From positions 55,671 to 119,670 of the forward strand of contig NZ_JACARC010000039.1 of NCBI RefSeq assembly GCF_013386825.1: a stretch of DNA of 64,000 nucleotides. The letters are read 5' to 3'. Made by a program: the position numbers and the translations under genes. Positions 25,319-33,721 of the stretch are shown piece after piece; within the stretch, counting starts at the first letter, position 1, and each line of letters begins with the position of its first letter. The notes beneath the pieces are model-generated. The model was not told the DNA's origin and did not search any database. It was given only the letters and a program-made list of their open reading frames with translations. The stretch comes from Pseudomonas sp. IPO3778. Lineage in GTDB: Bacteria; Pseudomonadota; Gammaproteobacteria; Pseudomonadales; Pseudomonadaceae.

Positions 25319-26542
25319 TCAGTCGCGCACGTAAATGATTTCCGGGCCATCTTCATCATCCACGTCTTCTTCGTCCCAATCATCGTCGCCGATGTCATGG
25401 ACCGACTTGACGCCACTGCGACGCAGCGCACGCTGGTCGTCCAGCGCCTGCAACTGGGCACGGGCCTCGTCTTCGATGCGCTGATCCAGCTCAGCCAGCT
25501 CGGCCTTGTAGACCGGGTCGGCCGCCAAGCGATCGGCGCGGTCTTCGAGGTAACGCATGATGTCGCGGGTCAGGCGCTCAGTGCCTTCTTTGGCAATGGC
25601 CGAGATCACGTAGACCGGGCCGGTCCATTCCAGGCGATCAACGATCTCCTTGACGCGCTCTTCGTGCTCTTCCTCAAGGATCTGGTCGCACTTGTTCAGC
25701 ACCAACCAACGATCACGTTCCGCCAGGGACGGGCTGAACTTGGTCAGCTCACTGACGATCACCTCAGCGGCGTCCGGCGCACTGGTGTCATCCAGCGGCG
25801 CCATGTCGACGAGGTGCAGCAGCAAACGGGTACGGGACAAGTGCTTGAGGAAACGAATCCCCAGGCCCGCGCCATCCGAAGCCCCTTCGATCAGGCCCGG
25901 AATGTCCGCAACCACGAAGCTCTTCCAGCGATCGACACTGACCACCCCCAGGTTTGGCACCAGGGTCGTGAACGGGTAATCGGCGACTTTCGGCTTGGCA
26001 GCAGACACCGAACGAATGAACGTACTTTTGCCGGCGTTCGGCAAGCCCAGCAGACCCACGTCAGCCAGCACCTTCATTTCCAGCTTGAGGTCACGCTGCT
26101 CGCCCGGCTTGCCCGGCGTGGTCTGGCGTGGCGCACGGTTGGTACTGGATTTGAAACGGGTGTTACCCAGACCGTGCCAGCCACCATGAGCCACCAGCAG
26201 GCGCTGACCGGCCTTGGTCAGGTCACCGATGATTTCCTGGGTAGCGGAGTCGATCACCGTGGTGCCGACTGGAACCCGCAGCACCAGCTCTTCACCTTTT
26301 TTACCGGTGCAGTCGGTGCTGCCGCCGTTGGAGCCACGCTCGGCATCAAAGTGCCGGGTGTAACGGTAGTCCACCAGGGTGTTGAGGTTTTCGTCGGCGA
26401 TCATGTAGACCGAGCCGCCGTCACCGCCATCACCGCCGTTAGGACCACCGTTTTCGATGAATTTTTCCCGACGGAAACTCATGCAACCGTTACCGCCGTC
26501 GCCAGCTTTTACTCGGATCGAAACTTCATCAACAAACTTCAT
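25319..26542 (-). CDS. obgE: GTPase ObgE (CgtA)
   Basis: A 407-residue Obg GTPase that acts in late 50S assembly and growth control. The N-terminal glycine-rich Obg fold (residues 1-158, GGDGGDGGSVYM) is followed by a G domain with GLPNAGKST, DIPGLIEGA and NKCD motifs. The acidic C-terminal tail (DIGDDDWDEEDVDDEDGPE) is typical. The order rplU-rpmA-obgE is widely conserved; a terminator after rpmA probably lets obgE be expressed at a lower level. Confidence 0.96.
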   Translation of the reverse strand: MKFVDEVSIRVKAGDGGNGCMSFRREKFIENGGPNGGDGGDGGSVYMIADENLNTLVDYRYTRHFDAERGSNGGSTDCTGKKGEELVLRVPVGTTVIDSATQEIIGDLTKAGQRLLVAHGGWHGLGNTRFKSSTNRAPRQTTPGKPGEQRDLKLEMKVLADVGLLGLPNAGKSTFIRSVSAAKPKVADYPFTTLVPNLGVVSVDRWKSFVVADIPGLIEGASDGAGLGIRFLKHLSRTRLLLHLVDMAPLDDTSAPDAAEVIVSELTKFSPSLAERDRWLVLNKCDQILEEEHEERVKEIVDRLEWTGPVYVISAIAKEGTERLTRDIMRYLEDRADRLAADPVYKAELAELDQRIEDEARAQLQALDDQRALRRSGVKSVHDIGDDDWDEEDVDDEDGPEIIYVRD

Positions 26543-26692
26543 AACAAAACGCCTCTCGCCGCACGGACGAGCTTAAGAAACCAAGACATAAGACTCTTGC
26601 AAAAATGAGCGCAGCGACCTCAAGCAACGACCGAAAATCCAGCTGCCTTCGCCCATCACAAACAGCTTTGCAAGAGACTCACCCCACAAACG

Positions 26693-26722
26693 AAAAAGCC
26701 CCGTCGCGAGACAGGGCTTTTC
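26693..26722 (-). terminator. Terminator after rpmA
   Basis: On the minus strand AAAAGCCCTGTC, a short loop and GACGGGGCTTTTT form a stem with one mismatch and a T run, 15 bases after the rpmA stop. Confidence 0.85.
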
Positions 26723-26736
26723 CAGCAACTACGTAA

Positions 26737-27012
26737 TTATGCCGCGACGACTTCAGTCTTCGGGACAATGCTCACGTAACGGCGGTTGAAAGCGCCTTTT
26801 ACTTCAAACTTGATCACGCCGTCGATTTTAGCGAACAGAGTGTGATCTTTACCCATGCCAACACCGTAACCGGCGTGGAATTGGGTGCCGCGCTGACGCA
26901 CGATGATGTTGCCCGGAATGATAACCTGGCCGCCATACATCTTCACGCCAAGGCGTTTGGCTTCTGAGTCGCGACCGTTACGGGTACTACCACCAGCTTT
27001 TTTGTGTGCCAT
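26737..27012 (-). CDS. rpmA: 50S ribosomal protein L27
   Basis: A 91-residue protein with the standard MAHKKAGGSTRNGRDSEAKR start; its N-terminal tail reaches the peptidyl-transferase centre. No N-terminal extension needing Prp-type cleavage is present, as expected outside Firmicutes. It follows rplU by 34 bases. Confidence 0.98.
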   Translation of the reverse strand: MAHKKAGGSTRNGRDSEAKRLGVKMYGGQVIIPGNIIVRQRGTQFHAGYGVGMGKDHTLFAKIDGVIKFEVKGAFNRRYVSIVPKTEVVAA

Positions 27013-27046
27013 GAGTCAATTCTCCTAGTGAGGAATTAGGCTGAAA

Positions 27047-27361
27047 TTAAGCCTGAATACCGGTGATTTTGATCTCGGTGTACCACTGGCGGTGGCCCAT
27101 ACGCTTCATGTGGTGCTTACGACGACGGAACTTGATGATGCGGACTTTATCGTGACGACCTTGGGAGATCACTTCAGCCACAACGGTAGCGCCTGCAACA
27201 ACTGGAGCGCCGATGTTCACGTCATCGCCATTGGCGACCAACAGAACGCGATCAAAAGTAACGGATTCGCCAGTAGCGATTTCCAGCTTCTCGATCTTCA
27301 GGTATTCACCTGGGGCGACCTTGTATTGCTTGCCACCAGTAACAATTACTGCGTACGACAT
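27047..27361 (-). CDS. rplU: 50S ribosomal protein L21
   Basis: A 104-residue protein (MSYAVIVTGGKQYKVAPGEYLKIEKL) with the conserved KFRRRKHHMKRMGHRQWYTEIKI C terminus that binds 23S rRNA. The ATG at 27361 gives the family length; the longer frame is not supported. It is divergent from ispB, the conserved order. Confidence 0.97.
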   Translation of the reverse strand: MSYAVIVTGGKQYKVAPGEYLKIEKLEIATGESVTFDRVLLVANGDDVNIGAPVVAGATVVAEVISQGRHDKVRIIKFRRRKHHMKRMGHRQWYTEIKITGIQA

Positions 27362-27539
27362 GGTATTTCTCCGATAATCCTGCTCACCCAGCGCTTTATA
27401 AGAAGAGGTATTGGCTGGCATGGCTGCATGGGATGGACGTCCCGAATGCAATTGCGTAAGGCAGGTGCTGCCCAGGAAGTTCAGGGTGCGCGATTGTACG
27501 CAAGCTATGGAAGGCTTGCAAGTAGCCGTCTATCGCGCC

Positions 27540-27568
27540 TTGACACTACGGGGCGCGGGTCCTAGCAT
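27540..27568 (+). promoter_or_regulatory. Sigma-70 promoter of ispB
   Basis: TTGACA (27540-27545), a 17-base spacer and TAGCAT (27563-27568) lie 33 bases before the ispB ATG. Spacing is ideal and the -35 box is consensus. Confidence 0.72.
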
Positions 27569-27600
27569 GCCGCGCAACCCTTCTGGAGCGACTGTCGCTG

Positions 27601-28569
27601 ATGCAACCCCAAGCTTTCTACCGCGCGGTGGCGGACGATTTTAGCGCCGTCGACGGCATCATCAAGAAGCAGCTGACTTCTAAAGTGCCGCTGGTCTCCA
27701 AAATTGGCGACTACATTACGTCGGCCGGCGGTAAACGCCTGCGTCCTTTATTAGTGTTGCTGTGTGGCAAGGCCCTGGGCCGCGAAGGCGATGACCTGCG
27801 CCTGCTGGCCGCGACCATCGAGTTCCTGCACACCGCCACCCTGCTGCACGACGACGTGGTCGACATGTCCGGCATGCGCCGTGGTCGCGAGACGGCCAAC
27901 GCCATGTGGGGCAACGCGCCAAGCGTGCTGGTGGGCGACTTCCTGTACTCGCGCTCGTTCGAAATGATGGTCGAGCTGGGCTCGATGCCGGTGATGAAGA
28001 TTCTTTCACAGGCCACGCGCATCATCGCCGAAGGCGAAGTGTTGCAACTGTCGAAGGTGCGCGACGCCAGCACCACCGAAGAAACCTACATGGAAGTGAT
28101 CCGCGGCAAAACCGCAATGCTCTTCGAAGCCTCGACCCACAGCGCCGCGGCCCTGTGCGAAGCGACGCCTGAGCAGAGCGAAGCCCTGCGCACTTTCGGT
28201 GATCACCTCGGCGTGGCCTTCCAACTGGTGGACGACCTGCTGGATTATCGCGGCGACGCCGAAACCCTGGGCAAGAACGTCGGTGACGACCTGGCCGAGG
28301 GCAAGCCGACCTTGCCGCTGATCTACACCATGCGCGAAGGCACACCGGAACAGGCCGCCCTGGTACGCAAGGCGATCCAGAAAGGCGGGATCGAAGACCT
28401 GGAAAGCATCCGCGAAGCCGTGGAAGCCTCGGGTTCCCTCGAATACACCGCACAACTGGCCCGTGACTACGTCGCTCGCGCCATCCAGTGCCTGGAAGCC
28501 CTTCCAGCCAGCGAATACCGGGATGCCCTGGTTGAGCTGAGTGAGTTCGCGGTCGCCCGCACGCACTGA
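27601..28569 (+). CDS. ispB: All-trans polyprenyl (octa/nonaprenyl) diphosphate synthase IspB
   Basis: A 322-residue prenyl elongase that makes the side chain of ubiquinone. The first aspartate-rich motif is in LLHDDVVDMSGMRRG near residue 82 and the second in QLVDDLLDYRGD near residue 211; KRLRPLLVLL binds the substrate. Pseudomonas normally makes ubiquinone-9, so a nonaprenyl product is likely, but chain length cannot be read with certainty. It is divergent from rplU. Confidence 0.94.
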   Translation: MQPQAFYRAVADDFSAVDGIIKKQLTSKVPLVSKIGDYITSAGGKRLRPLLVLLCGKALGREGDDLRLLAATIEFLHTATLLHDDVVDMSGMRRGRETANAMWGNAPSVLVGDFLYSRSFEMMVELGSMPVMKILSQATRIIAEGEVLQLSKVRDASTTEETYMEVIRGKTAMLFEASTHSAAALCEATPEQSEALRTFGDHLGVAFQLVDDLLDYRGDAETLGKNVGDDLAEGKPTLPLIYTMREGTPEQAALVRKAIQKGGIEDLESIREAVEASGSLEYTAQLARDYVARAIQCLEALPASEYRDALVELSEFAVARTH

Positions 28570-28576
28570 TGAATAC

Positions 28577-28679
28577 CTGTAGGAACGAGCTTGCTCGCGA
28601 AAGGCTTCAACGATAACGCGTACATCCTGATTAAACGCGGTGTTTTTGAGTTCTTCGCGAGCAAGCTCGCTCCTACAGG
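28577..28679. repeat. REPIN, TAGGAGCGAGCTTGCTCGCGA subfamily (copy 2)
   Basis: Arms CTGTAGGAACGAGCTTGCTC (one change from copy 3) and the complement GAGCAAGCTCGCTCCTACAG flank a 55-base spacer. It begins eight bases after the ispB stop. Confidence 0.9.
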
Positions 28680-28711
28680 GGATCGCCAACCCGCCCCGGG
28701 CTAAAACCCTA

Positions 28712-28717
28712 TATAAT
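28712..28717 (+). promoter_or_regulatory. Possible -10 element before yjdM
   Basis: A perfect TATAAT lies 39 bases before the yjdM start, just after the REPIN. No good -35 box is visible at 16-18 bases, so this is tentative. Confidence 0.4.
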
Positions 28718-28755
28718 GTGCGCTTTTTAGCCATCCTGAAACTCAAGGAGCTTTA

Positions 28756-29097
28756 GTGAGCACGTTGCCACCCTGCCCGAAATGCAATTCCGAATACACC
28801 TACGAAGACGGCACCCAGCTGGTTTGCCCGGAATGCGCCCATGAATGGGCCGCCGGTGGCGAAGCCGAGGCTGCCAGCGATGAATCCGTGAAGAAAGACT
28901 CTGTGGGCAACGTCCTGCAGGACGGCGACACCATCACCGTGATCAAGGACCTCAAGGTCAAGGGCACGTCGCTGGTGGTCAAGGTCGGCACCAAGGTCAA
29001 GAACATCCGCCTGTGCGATGGCGACCACGATATCGACTGCAAGATCGACGGTATCGGCCCGATGAAACTCAAGTCCGAGTTCGTGCGCAAGGTCTGA
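28756..29097 (+). CDS. yjdM: Zinc-ribbon protein YjdM (PhnA family)
   Basis: A 113-residue protein with an N-terminal zinc ribbon C-P-K-C...C-P-E-C and a C-terminal SH3-like domain (VLQDGDTITVIKDLKVKGTSLVVKVGTKVKNIRL). The family was once called PhnA; it is not the phosphonoacetate hydrolase and its role is unknown. The start is GTG with AAGGAG eight bases upstream. Confidence 0.92.
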   Translation: MSTLPPCPKCNSEYTYEDGTQLVCPECAHEWAAGGEAEAASDESVKKDSVGNVLQDGDTITVIKDLKVKGTSLVVKVGTKVKNIRLCDGDHDIDCKIDGIGPMKLKSEFVRKV

Positions 29098-29168
29098 ACC
29101 TGCTGCCCCCATCTCGTGCCCTGCACGGGATGGCGCTTCACCCTCCCCGCGTTATTTGCGCACTGACG

Positions 29169-29190
29169 GCAAAAGGCCAGGCCTTTTGAT
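29169..29190 (+). terminator. Terminator-like hairpin after yjdM
   Basis: AAAAGGC, a three-base loop and GCCTTTT form a short symmetric hairpin 72 bases after the stop. Confidence 0.5.
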
Positions 29191-29250
29191 CAAAAACAAT
29201 ATCCACACAGAAAAGTCCGGAAATCGCCAATAGGCACTTGCTATTCCTTG

Positions 29251-29269
29251 AATAAGAATTATTCTCATT
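29251..29269 (+). promoter_or_regulatory. Fur box before the PA4570-like gene
   Basis: The 19-base sequence AATAAGAATTATTCTCATT closely fits the Fur consensus (inverted GATAAT-type hexamers, here AATGAGAAT when read on the other strand). It lies 25 bases before the start codon, so it probably overlaps the promoter and mediates iron repression. Confidence 0.75.
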
Positions 29270-29294
29270 GAAACCCATCAAGGAGATGCTTCCC

Positions 29295-29552
29295 ATGACT
29301 TATTTGATTGATGCCTGGCTGGACCGTCCACACCCTTACCTGCGAATCCTCCACCGGGAAACCGGGGAAGTCTGCGCGGTGCTGGAAGAAGAAGCCTTAA
29401 GCGAACTGCAGGATCAGGGCGACCTGGACGTCAATGGACTGAGCTCCAGTGAGCCTGGGGTGTTGAAGGAAGTGGTGAGGAATCTGTTTCTGTTCTGCTA
29501 TGCCCGAGCGTTGCGCCCGGTGACGGATCTCAATGGCAAGTTTCATCCATGA
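29295..29552 (+). CDS. PA4570-family small protein, probably iron-regulated
   Basis: An 85-residue soluble acidic protein (MTYLIDAWLDRPHPYLRILHRETGEVCAVLEEEAL) matching the family named PA4570, also found next to ispB in P. aeruginosa. ATG 29295 has AAGGAG about ten bases upstream and is preferred over the ATG at 29268, which lies inside the Fur box region. The function is unknown. The Fur box directly upstream suggests expression in iron limitation. Confidence 0.82.
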   Translation: MTYLIDAWLDRPHPYLRILHRETGEVCAVLEEEALSELQDQGDLDVNGLSSSEPGVLKEVVRNLFLFCYARALRPVTDLNGKFHP

Positions 29553-29568
29553 GCAACCTGCAAAACCG

Positions 29569-29669
29569 TGTAGGAGCGAGCTTGCTCGCGAAAAACTCAA
29601 AGACACCGCGTTCATTCAGCATGGGCGCATTATCGTTGAAGTCCATCGCGAGCAAGCTCGCTCCTACAA
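29569..29669. repeat. REPIN, TAGGAGCGAGCTTGCTCGCGA subfamily (copy 3)
   Basis: Arms TGTAGGAGCGAGCTTGCTCG and complement flank a 50-60-base spacer, in the convergent gap between the PA4570-like gene and fklB. Confidence 0.9.
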
Positions 29670-29683
29670 CCTAGTCAGCGGTC

Positions 29684-30301
29684 TTACAGAACGTCGAGCA
29701 GCTCGACGTCGAACACCAGAACGCTGTGCGGCGGGATGCTGCCAACGCCTTGAGCGCCGTAAGCCAGTTCGCTCGGCACGTACAGGCGCCATTTGCTGCC
29801 GGCATTCATCAGTTGCAGGGCTTCGGTCCAGCCAGGGATCACGCCGCCAACCGGGAATTCAGCCGGCTGGCCGCGCTCGTAGGAGCTGTCGAACACAGTG
29901 CCGTCGATCAGGGTGCCGTGGTAGTGGGTGCGCACCTGGTCTTCACGGGTCGGCTTGGCGCCATCACCGGCGGTCAGCACTTCAAATTGCAGGCCGGAAG
30001 CCAGGGTGGTGATGCCGTCGCGCTTGGCGTTTTCAGCCAGGAATGCCAGGCCTTCGCCAGCAGCGGCTTCAGCCTTTGCGGCAGCTTCGGCTTGCATGAT
30101 TTCGCGGATGACCTTGAAGCTCGCGGCCATTTGCTCCTGGTCAACACGGCTTGGCTTGCCGGCGAAAGCGTCGGTCAGGCCAGCCAGGATCGCGTCCAGG
30201 CTCACGCCCGGTGGCGGGTTGTCGCGCAGTTGGTCGCCCAACTGACGGCCAATGCCGTAGCTCACGCGGGTTTCGTCGGTGGACAAGTTAACTTCGGACA
30301 T
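29684..30301 (-). CDS. fklB: FKBP-type peptidyl-prolyl isomerase FklB
   Basis: A 205-residue FklB/Mip-like isomerase. The N-terminal dimerisation helices (RVSYGIGRQLGDQLRDN and a long Ala/Glu-rich helix) precede the FKBP domain with YHGTLIDGTVFDSSYERGQPAEF, VIPGWTEALQLM and the IPPHSVLVFDVELLDV end. No signal peptide is visible, so it is cytosolic like E. coli FklB. ATG 30301 is chosen for the family N terminus MSEVNLSTDETRVSYGIG. Confidence 0.94.
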   Translation of the reverse strand: MSEVNLSTDETRVSYGIGRQLGDQLRDNPPPGVSLDAILAGLTDAFAGKPSRVDQEQMAASFKVIREIMQAEAAAKAEAAAGEGLAFLAENAKRDGITTLASGLQFEVLTAGDGAKPTREDQVRTHYHGTLIDGTVFDSSYERGQPAEFPVGGVIPGWTEALQLMNAGSKWRLYVPSELAYGAQGVGSIPPHSVLVFDVELLDVL

Positions 30302-30415
30302 GGAACTGCTCCGCTGTAGGACGACAACACGCGCCGTCCAAACTAAAAGGGCGAGCAGCCTAGCACACAAGCCGCGCCCTTGATGAGCCCTGCGCTGGAG
30401 AGCGCCAGGGGGTAA

Positions 30416-30904
30416 TTAATGCTTGGTGACTTTATCCAGGTAACCCATGGCAAACGCCGACACCACGAAGGTCATATGAATGATCACGTACCATTTCAAG
30501 TGCTCGGGATCGACGTTCTTGGCGTCCATGAAGACCCGCAGCAAATGGATCGACGAAATCGCCACGATGGACGCCGCGACCTTCATCTTCAGCGACGAGG
30601 AGTCCATGGTGCCCAGCCAGTTGAGCTTCTCTTTGCTTTCGTCGATGTCCAGCTGGGAGACGAAGTTCTCGTAGCCGCTGATCATCACCATCACCAGCAA
30701 GCCGCCCACCAGGGCCATGTCGATCAACGACAGCAGCACCAGGATCACATCCGACTCGCTCATGGAGAACACCGTCGGGATCACATGGAACACTTCCTGG
30801 AAGAACTTCAGCCCCAGCGCCAGCAGCCCCAGGGACAAACCGAAATAGATCGGTGCCAACAGCCAGCGTGACGCATACATTGCATTTTCGATAAAGCGTT
30901 CCAT
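30416..30904 (-). CDS. UPF0114 / YqhA-type membrane protein
   Basis: A 162-residue inner membrane protein with about three or four helices (APIYFGLSLGLLALGLKFF, VILVLLSLIDMALVGGLLVMVMISGYENFV, and the C-terminal helices). It matches the TIGR00645/UPF0114 family. The function is unknown. It lies upstream of fklB on the same strand and is divergent from the large lipoprotein gene. Confidence 0.9.
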   Translation of the reverse strand: MERFIENAMYASRWLLAPIYFGLSLGLLALGLKFFQEVFHVIPTVFSMSESDVILVLLSLIDMALVGGLLVMVMISGYENFVSQLDIDESKEKLNWLGTMDSSSLKMKVAASIVAISSIHLLRVFMDAKNVDPEHLKWYVIIHMTFVVSAFAMGYLDKVTKH

Positions 30905-31070
30905 TGAATCTCACACAGCTTGGCTAAAAATGGCGCCGAGTATACCAGCCGCACTCAAACGCCAGAAACCGTCGAGAAAACTGATCTGTACGGCATCTGT
31001 AAAAGAATTTTTCTGCTAGTGTCGAGCTCATCAACTCGGCTCGATGATGTCGGACAGGAAACCTCAGATA

Positions 31071-32906
31071 ATGGATGCGCGATCCCCTTTGGCCAGCATT
31101 GGCCTGTGTGCGGCGTTGCTGATGGGCGGCGGTTGCTCCCCCAGCGATGAACACAAGCAAGCCAGCCTCGAAGAGAAAACGGCCAAGTTCGAACAGTCCC
31201 TGGACGCCATCCAGGACCCCAAGCTCAAGGACGCCGTGTCCGAGCTGGGTGGCTCGCTGCTGCTGCTGGAACGGGCACGGGCCAAGCTCTCCACCAAGCC
31301 CATCGAAGCCGAGTACAGCGACGACACCCTGGCGCTGCTCAAGCATTACCCTACGCCCCAGGCACTGGTTGATACCTACATCAATGGACTGTTCGTCCTG
31401 CGCAAGGCGTCCCATTCGGACTACCTGACGGACCTGCAGCCAATCTTCCCGTTCAACTTCAACATGCCCGACCAGTTCCCCTTCCCCCACGGCCTGGAAT
31501 GGCAGTCGGTCACCTTGAGCAACAATAAGGTCATCCCCTTCCAGCCCGAGTGGTCGGAAACCGACCCGGGCATCCAGCTGAGCCCCACCAGTTCCAACCT
31601 GACCAACCCCGATGACCTGACAGTGACCTATCCGTTCGTCGAAGGCGTCGAGACAGACAACAAAAGCCAGCCGCAGCCCGTCACCCTCAAGGGCAAGGTT
31701 GAAGTGATCGCGCCGCGCAAAGTCTTCACCTTCGACTTGTCGAAGAAAGACGTGGGCCGTAAGCGCACCGAAGAAAACGTCACCGTCACCTTGCTGACCC
31801 TGGAAAAGAACTACGCCGAGATCGAACTGACCAACAGCGCCCCGCTGGCCCCGGAAGTCGCAGACGAATCGCCGAACCCGTTGCTGGTGCAGGCACGTGA
31901 CACCACCGGGCAATTTCTCTCGCGCTCGGGCTCAATCAACGAGAACGCTGCACAATTGGCGTTCTACGAGAAGCAACTGGCCGAAATGCAAAAGCAGACG
32001 GCCTGGTCCGACGCCTTCGAAAAGCAGTTGGAAGACGAGCAGAAAACCTTCGAACAAAAGCAAGGCAGCCACTACACCAAGGTGTACTTCAATGGCCTGA
32101 TCGACACCGTGCAAGTCAACGTCCTCGACTTTTCCCAAGCCACGGTGACCCGCAAGGACCTGGACCTGCCCGTGCGGCGCTTCGACAAGAACAGCCTGGA
32201 GAAAACCGTACAGCCCTTGCCAATGCCCGTCACCGTGTATGACGACCAGGCCGCGGATTGGCTCAAGGACGCCACCCTGTCCGAAGACCAACTGAAGAAA
32301 AGCGTCACCATCAACCAGTCGGTGGATGACGCCAGCGCGGCCCACGTCGAGTTTGATCATCCCTACACCTTCAACGACGACCTGCTGGGTGATGACCGTG
32401 GCGGCGGCGATGCCCCCGTGACCTTCCTCACCGCCAATGAAGAAGGCAAGCTCGGCGAGCCGATCGAACTGCCCGCCGAAGCCTACGAGGTCGACCCGGG
32501 GCGCGGCACCATTACCTATGACCTGAACCTGTTCCCGGAAAACCCGGGGTTTGCCGTAGGGTCAATGCCGCTGTTCCTGGCCACCATCGCAAAAGGCAGC
32601 CTCACGGCCGTGCAACTGCCCAAGGGCCTCGAGCTGAAAGACAACGCGCTGATTGTCGACCAGAAGCTGTTCCCGGGAGACAGCTGGCGGTTCTATGCCA
32701 AGGACGCCACTGGCAACTATTTGAAAGAAATTCTCGGTGTCAGCCACCGGGCCGAGGAATACGGCACGGCGTTATTCGACGTGCATTACTTCTACGGCCA
32801 GCCGACCACACTGGAAACCTACCAGCGCACCGGATTGAATACGGTGCAGTATGGGTTTGAAGTCAAGCTGGACAAGCCCGAGGCGGCACCTGCCCCCAAG
32901 CCGTAG
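31071..32906 (+). CDS. Large lipoprotein of unknown function
   Basis: A 611-residue protein with a lipoprotein signal (MDARSPLASIGLCAALLMGGGC, lipidated Cys near residue 22). The mature part starts with an acidic helical stretch and a leucine-rich helix (ELGGSLLLLERARAKL), then a mixed region rich in beta-type segments, a charged helical stretch (EKQLEDEQKTFEQKQGSH, about residues 315-345) and an acidic Pro/Ala-rich end. ATG 31071 is preferred over 31044 because the signal peptide and AGGAAA ribosome site fit it. No Asp at +2 is present (S follows C), so an outer-membrane location is likely. I recognise no family or catalytic motif. Confidence 0.83.
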   Translation: MDARSPLASIGLCAALLMGGGCSPSDEHKQASLEEKTAKFEQSLDAIQDPKLKDAVSELGGSLLLLERARAKLSTKPIEAEYSDDTLALLKHYPTPQALVDTYINGLFVLRKASHSDYLTDLQPIFPFNFNMPDQFPFPHGLEWQSVTLSNNKVIPFQPEWSETDPGIQLSPTSSNLTNPDDLTVTYPFVEGVETDNKSQPQPVTLKGKVEVIAPRKVFTFDLSKKDVGRKRTEENVTVTLLTLEKNYAEIELTNSAPLAPEVADESPNPLLVQARDTTGQFLSRSGSINENAAQLAFYEKQLAEMQKQTAWSDAFEKQLEDEQKTFEQKQGSHYTKVYFNGLIDTVQVNVLDFSQATVTRKDLDLPVRRFDKNSLEKTVQPLPMPVTVYDDQAADWLKDATLSEDQLKKSVTINQSVDDASAAHVEFDHPYTFNDDLLGDDRGGGDAPVTFLTANEEGKLGEPIELPAEAYEVDPGRGTITYDLNLFPENPGFAVGSMPLFLATIAKGSLTAVQLPKGLELKDNALIVDQKLFPGDSWRFYAKDATGNYLKEILGVSHRAEEYGTALFDVHYFYGQPTTLETYQRTGLNTVQYGFEVKLDKPEAAPAPKP

Positions 32907-32936
32907 CCTAAGGTCCACTAGCGCTGGAGATCCAAA

Positions 32937-33024
32937 GTGGGAGCGGGCTTGCTCGCGAAGGCGGCGTGTCAGTCAATACGTCTGGCGACTGACCCACCGC
33001 CTTCGCGAGCAAGCCCGCTCCCAC
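32937..33024. repeat. REPIN, GTGGGAGCGGGCTTGCTCGCGAA subfamily (copy 2)
   Basis: Arms GTGGGAGCGGGCTTGCTCGC and complement are intact. It lies in the convergent gap between the lipoprotein gene and the 108-residue gene, 17 bases from the latter's stop. Confidence 0.92.
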
Positions 33025-33040
33025 ATTTGGTTTTCGGTGT

Positions 33041-33367
33041 TTAGCGGATATCACTCAACACCGTTTGCCGCCCGCCATTGAGCTGTCGCAAGTGCGCCTG
33101 GAGGTGCAGGCACCAGATCTGCGGGTCGTCGGCCAGTTCGTACCCGTGCAGGGTCAGGCTTTCGACAATCGAGTCGAGGATGGTTTGTGCCACGAAAGGT
33201 CCGTGAAACGGGCCTTGGGACTTGATGGTGGAAGGCTGCTCGCCGGTCATTCCGGCGGCAAACAACAAGGTCCACATTCCGGTATCCCCCGCGAGAGGGC
33301 GAATGGAACATTCGATACGGGTGACCAGGCCCAGGCACTGGCGGGTGAGGCAGAGGTTGCGCGACAT
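33041..33367 (-). CDS. Conserved hypothetical protein
   Basis: A 108-residue soluble protein (MSRNLCLTRQCLGLVTRIECSIRPL...). It has four cysteines (residues ~6, 11, 20, 85) but no clear metal motif and no signal or membrane helix. The reading frame has normal Pseudomonas codon use and its position, before the Lon-like protease gene, resembles that of a small hypothetical gene in P. aeruginosa. Function unknown. Confidence 0.65.
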   Translation of the reverse strand: MSRNLCLTRQCLGLVTRIECSIRPLAGDTGMWTLLFAAGMTGEQPSTIKSQGPFHGPFVAQTILDSIVESLTLHGYELADDPQIWCLHLQAHLRQLNGGRQTVLSDIR

Positions 33368-33562
33368 GGCGGCGACCCTCGGTAGATCCGGTATTCAGCC
33401 TCGCAGGGCAAGACTGTTTCTATCCAGCGACTCCTGTGGATATCCCTTGAGCTGAGAATAGAAGAAACCCGCTACAAACCAAGGCTGGGGGACCAACGGA
33501 CGACTGCCGTCGCGACGGCGTCAAAAATATGCCGAACACTCACGTTTTGCCTGTAAAGCTCA

Positions 33563-33697
33563 TGGTAGCGAGCGGGCTTGCCCGCGTTGGGCTGCGAAGC
33601 AGCCCCAATAGGATAAACGCGCTCTAACAGGTGAAACACACTGCCTGGATTTGGGGCCGCTTCGCAGCCCAACGGGGGACAAGCGCCCTCGTCACAA
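33563..33697. repeat. REPIN of the GCTGCGAAGC-containing subfamily (degraded)
   Basis: Outer arms TGGTAGCGAGCGGGCTTGCC and GGACAAGCGCCCTCGTCACA are imperfect, while the inner arms GGGCTGCGAAGCAGCCCC and GGGGCCGCTTCGCAGCCC are well kept. It fills most of the 33368-33721 gap, in which I see no gene. Confidence 0.8.
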
Positions 33698-33721
33698 GGC
33701 GCGCCCCTCATCCGATCAGCA

